Origin: Sebastes aleutianus
Taxonomy: Eukaryota; Chordata; Actinopteri; Perciformes; Sebastidae
Direction: 5' to 3'
Length of the DNA: 64,000 bases
Assembly: GCA_916700875.1 (NCBI GenBank)
Contig: CAKAKS010000067.1
Location: 26,401,433 to 26,465,432, forward strand
Below, in pieces: positions 60,167 to 64,000 of the stretch (position 1 is the first letter of the stretch; each line of letters starts with the position of its first letter). The notes under the pieces were generated by a model. It ran no database searches and was not told the DNA's origin. It was given only the letters and a program-made list of their open reading frames with translations. A program made the position numbers and the translations under genes.

Positions 60167-61283
60167 CTTACATTTCCTTGAGTTCATCTATGAAGTTATA
60201 GGTGAAGGTTTTGATCTGGTCGATATAAAAGTTGGGAGGTTTCTTTCTGAGGGCGACACTCTCAGATGTATCCAGTACAAAGAAAAGGTCAACTGGACAA
60301 TCTGCTCACAAAACAAACAAACAAACAAACAAACAAACAAACAAACAAACAAAGATGGCGGTCAGCGAATATCATCCACTGAACAAGGTTGTGTCTGTCT
60401 GGATGGTAATGATTGAGGTAAGGATATGTCGTCGGGAAGCGAGTCTCGCGAGAGTTTTCGCCAAGTTTCCCCAAAATCTAGGGTTACCATCTAGACACGA
60501 GCATTCAACAACCATAAAACTAACAAAGTGTTTATGAACCGTTAAATCCAAAATGCATTAATCACCAACCCATCAATTCAAGTAATGTCAGCACAGGTAT
60601 CACTACTGCAGCACTATAGAGGCCTACATTAAGCCATAGCATGATGCTGCTTGGAGGCGTCATGGGGGCCGATCTACCTGATCTGACCTGACCTTTATAC
60701 AGGTAGACGGGCGCAGGCCTGTACTGACTGCATGCATCCATAACATGGCTGTCAGCATACACACCTGTACTGCAGGGTACACACCTGTACTGCAGGGGGA
60801 AGCAGGCCTGAGGTGACATCACCTTTGGTTCTTGTCCATATTTATCACTTTGGCATCCACAGCACTGCTAGATCTCAGTCTGCATTACACCCTAACTCTT
60901 ACTATTCAAGCCCATTAAAACAACCGTGAGACCAAGCAAGGGCCTGCCTGTTAATGGTGGTATTAGGCTATACTCTGATCTTGCTTTCAGTCGTTAGTGC
61001 ATCTGCTGATTTGTAAGGCTTCTCAGACTTGGGGGCAGTGTGTAACCCAAAGCCAATGAACATCTGGATTAGCTCTGGCAGCAAACATCACTTCAGCATA
61101 TGACATTCAAACCTCTTTGCATACAACATAACGCAATAAACAACAGATACTAAGAGTATTTTTTTGGATAGCACATCATATTTGTCAGCATAACTTACCC
61201 CCAAACTTGTTTTGTTGGTCCTGCGTTTGAGCTCCAGCCAGGAAAACGCACAGCAGTGCGAGGAGACCACGGAGAGTCTCCAT
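30761..61283 (-). CDS. col6a1: Collagen type VI alpha 1 chain (35 coding exons, spliced)
   Basis: Short chain of collagen VI, partner of the alpha2 chain encoded next downstream. Coding exons, 5' to 3' on the minus strand: 61199-61283, 60172-60301, 59107-59307, 58852-59011, 56622-56735, 56132-56152, 55373-55393, 55225-55269, 55039-55092, 54821-54865, 53473-53499, 53340-53366, 53170-53214, 53002-53055, 52385-52447, 52228-52290, 52082-52135, 51950-51985, 51794-51856, 51466-51528, 48514-48576, 47632-47694, 47463-47513, 47336-47371, 47052-47114, 40930-40995, 38206-38241, 37835-37871, 37628-37636, 37382-37515, 36064-36167, 34376-34562, 32674-32845, 32482-32511, 30761-31374. Phases are continuous and the product is 1011 residues (human about 1028, also 35 exons, from memory). 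ATG at 61283 opens a signal peptide (METLRGLLALLCVFLAGA). The C-terminus LLRGVFHQTVSRRVSVSNMQ is clearly COL6A1. Confidence 0.96.
31568..31650. repeat. Short inverted repeat (hairpin) in col6a1 intron 34
   Basis: GTGTCTAGAAGGTAACC on the left pairs with GGTTACCTTCTAGACAAGC on the right across about 47 bp. Similar ends occur at about 60466-60500 (GGGTTACCATCTAGACACGA). It may be a miniature or solo-ended transposon remnant. Confidence 0.5.
32482..37871 (-). CDS. col6a1: col6a1 coding exons 28-34: junction, C1 VWA domain and linker
   Basis: Exon 28 encodes ECEILDIIMKLC. Exon 29 (37628-37636) is a 9-nt microexon that completes CSCC. Exons 30-33 encode the C1 VWA domain: CKCAPLDLAFIVDSSESIGS (MIDAS DSSES), SVVQYSGSQAQEKV, ELQWLAEATYTGEALDYA, VVIVLTDGRSDI and NLTAKICLG. 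Exon 34 (32482-32511, 30 nt) is a linker reading EKRCPDYKCP, almost identical to the human KCPDYTCP segment. The acceptor of exon 32 at 34563 follows TTTGTACAG. The donor of exon 33 at 32673 (GTAAAC) is followed about 20 nt later by a long CA repeat on the transcript strand. Confidence 0.92.
32596..32648. repeat. TG/CA microsatellite downstream of the col6a1 exon 33 donor
   Basis: About 26 TG units. On the transcript strand CA units begin about 20 nt after the donor at 32673, after a looser ACACACATAAGTG spacer. Confidence 0.95.
32900..33110. repeat. Dispersed repeat copy, inverted partner of 59391-59580
   Basis: It contains GGGTTTTTAGTTAGATGCCT, AAGGTCTGTGGTTAACACAA and GAGATTTTAACGTTTTGTTT. 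The reverse complements, with a few changes, are at 59.4-59.6 kb. Both copies lie in col6a1 introns. Confidence 0.6.
33733..34252. mobile_element. Terminal-inverted-repeat element (about 520 bp)
   Basis: The left end GGTACGTGTCCACAG and the right end CTGTGGACACGTACC are perfect 15-bp inverted repeats. The interior is CG-rich (GGGCGTCGTGACGCC, GCGACGC). It lies in the col6a1 intron between exons 32 and 33. No transposase frame. Confidence 0.8.
35048..35560. mobile_element. Probable degenerate fish MITE
   Basis: It begins GCGCTGTCAAACTTAACGCG and continues AGCCGTTAACGCAAATT, a sequence I recall as highly repeated in teleost genomes. The right end is not clear. It lies in the col6a1 intron between exons 31 and 32. 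Confidence 0.45.
36545..37350 (+). repeat. Copy C of a dispersed repeat family, with a long internal inverted repeat
   Basis: It lies in the col6a1 intron between exons 30 and 31. The arms at about 36778-36925 and 36985-37120 are inverted copies of each other (for example AAACTAGGCAGCGCTAATCA against GATCAGCGCTGCCTAGTTTG, and AAAATGAGAAAGTTT against AAACTTTCTCATTTT). The transcript could fold into a long imperfect hairpin. Confidence 0.75.
38206..55269 (-). CDS. col6a1: col6a1 coding exons 8-27: triple-helical Gly-X-Y domain
   Basis: Twenty phase-0 exons encode 18, 15, 9, 9, 15, 18, 21, 21, 18, 12, 21, 21, 21, 21, 17, 12, 21, 22 and 12 residues after the first 15-residue exon. This size pattern agrees with my recollection of the human helix, for about 337 residues in all. 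The conserved helix Cys is in GLSGCKGSPG (53002-53055). Interruptions are kept in GAPGNGTAG (47463-47513) and in GTD-NTDPGPGG (47052-47114 to 40930-40995). RGD appears in GPRGDA, GPRGDQ, YRGDEG and PGPRGDAGEP. In exon 23 (47463-47513) a Cys occupies the place of a human Phe. The longest intron is the one between 40996 and 47051. Confidence 0.95.
40025..40200. repeat. Tandem repeat of about 57 bp inside the 39.6-40.7 kb element
   Basis: About three copies of a unit carrying GGCGTGGAGAGGAGGTTGTG followed by TTGCTCTGGCTCTATCTACT. One copy has lost about 12 bp. The array gives a long open frame on the plus strand that has no coding support. Confidence 0.75.
40330..40505 (+). mobile_element. Retroelement 3'-tail fragment
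   Basis: The sequence CCTGAGGTTTCTTCCATTTT, then GATTTTGGGCTATACAAATA and AAATTGACTTGACT, resembles the 3' end of fish L2-type LINEs and related SINEs as I remember them. Only the tail is present and it lies within the inverted-repeat element. Confidence 0.5.
41531..42050 (-). mobile_element. Degraded L2/Maui-type LINE reverse-transcriptase fragment
   Basis: Minus-strand frames carry FRFYADDTRIYIAIPPGG, the YADD catalytic motif of a non-LTR reverse transcriptase, and further on SRLDYCDVFFSDLTN, QNTAARILIKDKSKTPSQF and SLEWLPM, the usual downstream region of the same protein. The two parts are in different frames and the N-terminus is missing, so it is a dead 5'-truncated copy. It lies in the long col6a1 intron between exons 25 and 26. 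Confidence 0.8.
44505..44640. repeat. Interspersed repeat copy shared with 3575-3690
   Basis: It contains TTAGATGAGAAGATTGATAC and TTAGCTTAGTTTAGCATAAA. It is in the long col6a1 intron. Class unknown. Confidence 0.5.
45107..45240. repeat. 16-bp minisatellite with AACGTT palindromes
   Basis: About eight tandem copies of TTTTTACGCAACGTTG (first copies with TTCGC). Every copy has the palindrome AACGTT. Further ACGTTGTTAC words spread the pattern to about 45385. It lies in the long col6a1 intron. Confidence 0.85.
46684..46720. repeat. CA microsatellite
   Basis: About 18 CA units followed by an A run, in the long col6a1 intron, 330 bp from exon 25. Confidence 0.9.
48951..49210. mobile_element. 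MITE with about 39-bp near-perfect inverted ends (260 bp)
   Basis: The left end starts TTAAAGGGGAACTACACCC and runs through CATTTTCAAAATTCATACAT. The right end reads the exact reverse over about 39 bp, with one A missing. Only about 180 bp lies between the arms. It lies in the col6a1 intron between exons 20 and 21. The near identity of the arms suggests a recent insertion. Confidence 0.85.
49221..49365 (+). repeat. Repeat shared with 59865-60000
   Basis: Shared words are ACTGCCCTCT, GTGATGTCACAGTGTCC and CATCACTGCAGCAAGGTGAG. It begins immediately after the MITE. Class unknown. Confidence 0.55.
50371..50741. mobile_element. Truncated relative of the element at 5200-5733
   Basis: It begins TTAAAGAGGACCTATTGTG and contains GTAACACATTTGCATAATAC, CGCCCTCAAACAAAGCTAGT and GACCAATCACAACAGTGGGC, which are inverted relatives of blocks near 5.4-5.6 kb. 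It ends near CTTCTTTAAT. Confidence 0.6.
53810..54749. mobile_element. Terminal-inverted-repeat element (about 0.94 kb)
   Basis: The left end GTGAGTTCACACCAAGAGCG (with AAGC following) and the right end CTTCGCTCTTGGTCTGAACA are imperfect inverted repeats. No transposase frame lies inside. It fills most of the col6a1 intron between exons 10 and 11. Confidence 0.7.
55373..60301 (-). CDS. col6a1: col6a1 coding exons 2-7: N-terminal VWA domain (N1) and junction
   Basis: Exons 2-5 encode N1: DCPVDLFFVLDTSESVALR with MIDAS DTSES, then RCDRTLTWNSGALHYSDDVK, GKGTYTDCAIKKGLAELL, YIVVVTDGHPITGYKEPCGG and VKVFAVAISPDQ, closely matching human alpha1. Exon 5 (56622-56735) supplies RLSVIATDPRYRQNFTAADD. 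Exons 6 and 7 are 21 nt each (TNETKDT with an N-glycosylation sequon, and CCSFDCN, the Cys cluster before the helix). Exon 2 has a T-rich acceptor tract made of a GTTT repeat, and its donor is followed by a long CA repeat on the transcript strand. Exon 5 is flanked on both sides by very large tandem repeats. Confidence 0.94.
56217..56610. repeat. Polypurine (GGAGA)n tract, about 390 bp
   Basis: Almost pure purine on the plus strand: GAGAGGAGAG, GTGAG, AGAAGAG and GATGAG sub-blocks follow each other. On the transcript strand it is a CU-rich tract starting about 12 nt after the col6a1 exon 5 donor. A mirror-symmetric purine tract of this size can form triplex DNA (general knowledge). The long LLSSP open frames here are artefacts. 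Confidence 0.9.
57000..58540. repeat. Large VNTR of CTTTCAACCCACTTCA-type units, 1.5 kb
   Basis: It fills most of the col6a1 intron between exons 4 and 5. Units combine ACTTTACTTCACTTTCAACC, CACTTCA and ACTTAACTTTCAACTCA in changing order. A higher-order duplication is visible: the segment containing TTTCGACCCACTTCACAACT occurs at about 57.81 and 58.20 kb, 387 bp apart, and is followed by closely matching sequence for several hundred bases. Confidence 0.9.
59391..59580. repeat. Dispersed repeat copy, inverted partner of 32900-33110
   Basis: Shares AAAACGTTAAAATCTCTTGA, AGGCATCCAACTAAAAACCC and ATGCTAACTCATC words with the inverted copy near 33 kb. No coding content. Confidence 0.6.
59865..60000 (+). 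repeat. Repeat shared with 49221-49365
   Basis: Contains ACACTGCCCTCTGTGGTTGA, GTGATGTCACGGTGTCC and CATCACTGCAGCAAGGTGAG. It lies in the col6a1 intron between exons 2 and 3. Confidence 0.55.
60109..60165. repeat. TG/CA microsatellite next to the col6a1 exon 2 donor
   Basis: About 27 TG units on the plus strand, that is CA on the transcript, starting about 7 nt after the exon 2 donor at 60171. Confidence 0.95.
60305..60352. repeat. CAAA tetranucleotide repeat at the col6a1 exon 2 acceptor
   Basis: About eleven CAAA/AAAC units. On the transcript strand this is GTTT repeated, forming the T-rich tract just upstream of the acceptor (GAGCAG ending at 60302). Confidence 0.9.
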
Positions 61284-61560
61284 GGTTAAACAGCAAAAAA
61301 ACTACAAAAAACAACACAACACCCCAATCCCCTGACAAAAAACACCGAACCACTCCGGACCCCAAACCCGGTTCCCTCTAAACAGATTCGGCAAACTTTT
61401 GGTGATCCAGCGCTCCGCCGCAGTTTGTCCGAGGCGAAGACACAGAGCGCGCAGAGGAGGACCAGAGCGCACGGAGAGGAGGAGGAGGAGGAGGAGGAGA
61501 GGAAGGAGGAGGATAAAAGAGTTCACGCGCTTTCTCTGGTAACGATGAGTGGGGGATAGA
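61284..61560 (-). promoter_or_regulatory. col6a1: 5' leader and probable promoter of col6a1
   Basis: The 280 bases upstream of the col6a1 ATG are relatively GC- and CpG-rich (CGCGC motifs, and a GGA repeat at 61477-61510 that is a TCC tract on the transcript strand). They carry no conserved reading frame. The start codon context on the minus strand is AACCATGG, a good Kozak match. No convincing TATA box is seen. The transcription start is not determined. Confidence 0.35.
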
Positions 61561-62273
61561 CCAGAACGCGCACGGGGCTGAAAGTTTACACAAAATCCCA
61601 GATATGCCTGCTTCCTTAAAAGGGTCCACAGGGATGTGGATACATACACAGGAATAAACAATACAGACTGCTGACTGTGTAGGGAGGCTCCAATACGCAC
61701 AGATTGTGATTTTTTTTTCTTTTGCAGGAAAAGGGCGTGCATGTAGGAACTGATCTTGATTATGTTTTTAATGATTTCAGAACAAGTATAAGGGGAAATC
61801 TTTGCAGCTTTTCTTTTGCACTCATATGAGATCTAATATATGACCATGTGCAAGAAATGCAACCATGAATAGATGCACACTGCAGTGATTTCATCAAAAC
61901 TTAATGAAAAGCAGCTGACACATCTTGGAAGCATTTTGTATTCTCTTTCTGTAAAAAAGACTTTTCTGTGGAAGAAGGGGGTGGGTGGGGTTTGACTACA
62001 TCTGGTTCACTTCGGCGTCCAGACATGACCTGAACATAAAAGTAAAAGGAGGAGGAGGAGGATGGAGGAGGAGTGGGTGTTTTTTTTTTTTTTACTAATT
62101 TTTCCTGGGAAGCAGGAAGAGACACAGTGCCATCTAGTGCTCCTTTTGGGCACATCTTGGAGAGGACTCTGGAAAGAGTTTCGGGGCGCAGGGAGGCACT
62201 TTGTGGGCGTTGAGTGTCCATTTGGCAAGGTGTTGGTGGGGGTGGATGTTGCACGGTTGCTGTGGATGTACGA

Positions 62274-62332
<59 letters not shown>

Positions 62333-64000
62333 CAAACTGTGGGACTGCAGGAAAGGTCTGGCCTGGACTCACTTTTTCCACTGAGATCACTGTTTCAGGG
62401 AGAAAAGGTTGTGTGGAGAAGTAGGGAGGGAAGGAAAGGAAAGAAGGAGGGATGAGGAGAGAGGGGGGACATCTGGTAATGATCTGTGTTTATTAGCAAG
62501 CTCTCATAGTAAATCTGTTGGATTTCTGGCAGCTGTTTGGAGGGGGTGGTGGTGGGGGGGGGGGGGGGTATGAATTGTGATGCATGCATTTAGAGATGTG
62601 TCAATACCAGCCTTCATCAGGAATACATTACCCTATAAAAATTCTTGAGGAATTCATTAGTCAAGCATTTATTGCAAAAGTGTTTTCAGTTTTCATTTAC
62701 ACTGGAGATATTGTTCAAAGGGAGGCACATTTTTTTGGGCCCCTTTTTTTTTTTACAGTCCTGAAATTGGCAGGTGGGATTGAGATCACTGAACGACCTC
62801 ATTAGGGAGCTATTATCTCTCACCCTGAGGAAACAAAAATGGAGTATGTCCTCAAAAAAGGTCAAGATAAAGCTCCACTACATGTAGAGAAAAGAACACA
62901 CATACTTCCTAAAGCTGAGAGGCTCTGCATAATGTCTTCTTGGGTACAGGCCGGTTGGTTGACAGGATGTAGCTCGGAGTTTTCCGCAGGATCTCAATGT
63001 TCGGCGTTAGAAGATTAGTAGCATTTCTGTTAGTCAAAGAGAAAGAAGGAACTGTGCTGAGTACAACCAGTGTCTCCAGCCTGACAACAATTTGTGGGTT
63101 TTTTTAACATCTTGCAACATTTAACATTCATCTTTGTGGTTGATCTCCATCGTGAATGATGATGATTTTAGTTTGTTTTAGAGAATATGATTCAAAAACT
63201 ACTATGCATAAGTGACCGCAGATGAGATGAAACATGAGCATGGAACAACGGGGAAATTGAGGATGCAAAATTTTTTTTAAAAACAGCTTCCGTCTTCCAG
63301 CGAAAACATGAAAGTCAGAGCACAGATGGAAGAGATTAAGGTTACAAGGTACTGGGAACAGTGGTGGTCCAGATCAAGCTGTTCTGTTTGCTAAACTGGA
63401 CTCAAGTGGCACCATGCAGACACAACATAGCGTGAGGAATTCTCTCTGTCATGGTTTAATCCACTTTAGATACTGCGAGGCGCCGGTCAAAACAAGAGGA
63501 AATTGCAGACTAATCAAGATTCCGAACCATGCCAAATGATGTTAATGACAGGAAATGGGCCAGACCAGCTTCCGCTGCATTAGTGCTCGTCAATCTCTAG
63601 TCTCCTCGGACATCTTTTGAATCGTCTCAAGATGCACCAGTCGGCAGCAAAACAGATAATACTTGAGTAATTTTATTATTCATTTTAATACCTACAGTAT
63701 GGTCATCAATGGCCACCACTGCCTGATAATGCATGAAGAGCAAATGGGGGGGAAATGGTTACTGGTCACCTACTGCCATCTAGTGAAACATTCTATTATT
63801 CTAATAGCAAATGTAACTTCCAATACTGTTTTCTTACAGATGTTTTCCTCTGTTAGATAAATGAAATCAAAATGCACAAGGTATAACCAAGGTAATTTAA
63901 TTTGAAATTCACAAAATTTGAAAACCATAATGGGGGATATAAAAGGCCTACAGGAATAAAGTTCATGTCATGTGGAAATAAATGGCGTCGTCATTTTAAC
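61561..64000. other. Upstream flank of col6a1, no gene recognised
   Basis: It contains a TG microsatellite (about 62278-62330), a G run near 62552-62568 and T runs. No conserved protein frame or RNA gene was recognised on either strand. The longest frames (for example 61901-62335, minus) run through the microsatellite. Regulatory sequence for col6a1 may lie here but none can be pointed to. Confidence 0.4.

Noticed and set aside
61302..61742. Minus-strand open frame of 146 codons upstream of col6a1
   Set aside because: It overlaps the presumed 5' leader, is proline/leucine-rich from a TCC repeat and shows no homology. It could at most be an upstream frame.
1..64000. tRNA, rRNA or snRNA genes
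   Set aside because: I looked for A/B-box and cloverleaf patterns by eye and found none convincing. A tRNAscan or Infernal run would be decisive.

Overview
The window is vertebrate nuclear DNA, most likely from a ray-finned (teleost, percomorph-like) fish. The evidence is short collagen exons of 27, 36, 45, 54 and 63 bp split by introns with GT-AG ends, dense CA/GT microsatellites, and many short terminal-inverted-repeat elements of the kind common in teleosts. The species cannot be fixed from the sequence.

Two complete genes lie head to tail on the minus strand: col6a1 (coding span about 61283 down to 30761) followed by col6a2 (15495 down to 3243). This is the same order and orientation as human COL6A1-COL6A2. 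I read each exon by its acceptor, donor and phase. col6a1 has 35 coding exons totalling 3036 nt (1011 residues). col6a2 has 31 coding exons totalling 3033 nt (1010 residues). Each has a signal peptide, one N-terminal VWA domain (N1), a Gly-X-Y helix of about 335-337 residues and two C-terminal VWA domains (C1, C2). The products are the two short chains of collagen VI, which join a long alpha3-type chain (not in this window) to form the heterotrimer of beaded microfibrils around muscle and connective-tissue cells.

Layout from low to high coordinate: 1-3242, a possible exon of another gene at the very edge and old repeats; 3243-15511, col6a2, including a conserved alternative last exon at 5836-6122 with its own poly(A) signal; 15512-18963, the first intron, with nested transposon remnants; 18964-about 19330, a candidate non-coding first exon and promoter of col6a2; 19330-30690, intergenic DNA with inverted-repeat elements, a THAP-domain fragment, an integrase-type fragment and an ATGGTAGCTCC-type satellite; 30761-61283, col6a1; 61284-64000, its 5' leader and upstream sequence with no recognised gene.

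The most interesting points are the alternative col6a2 terminal exon with a hAT-type element (8-bp target duplication) just upstream of it, CA repeats directly behind several 5' splice sites in both genes, a 9-nt microexon in col6a1, a Phe-to-Cys change in each of the two helices compared with human (human sequence recalled from memory), a long inverted repeat in a col6a1 intron, and very large tandem repeats on both sides of col6a1 exon 5. I found no prokaryote-type system, CRISPR array, tRNA or rRNA.
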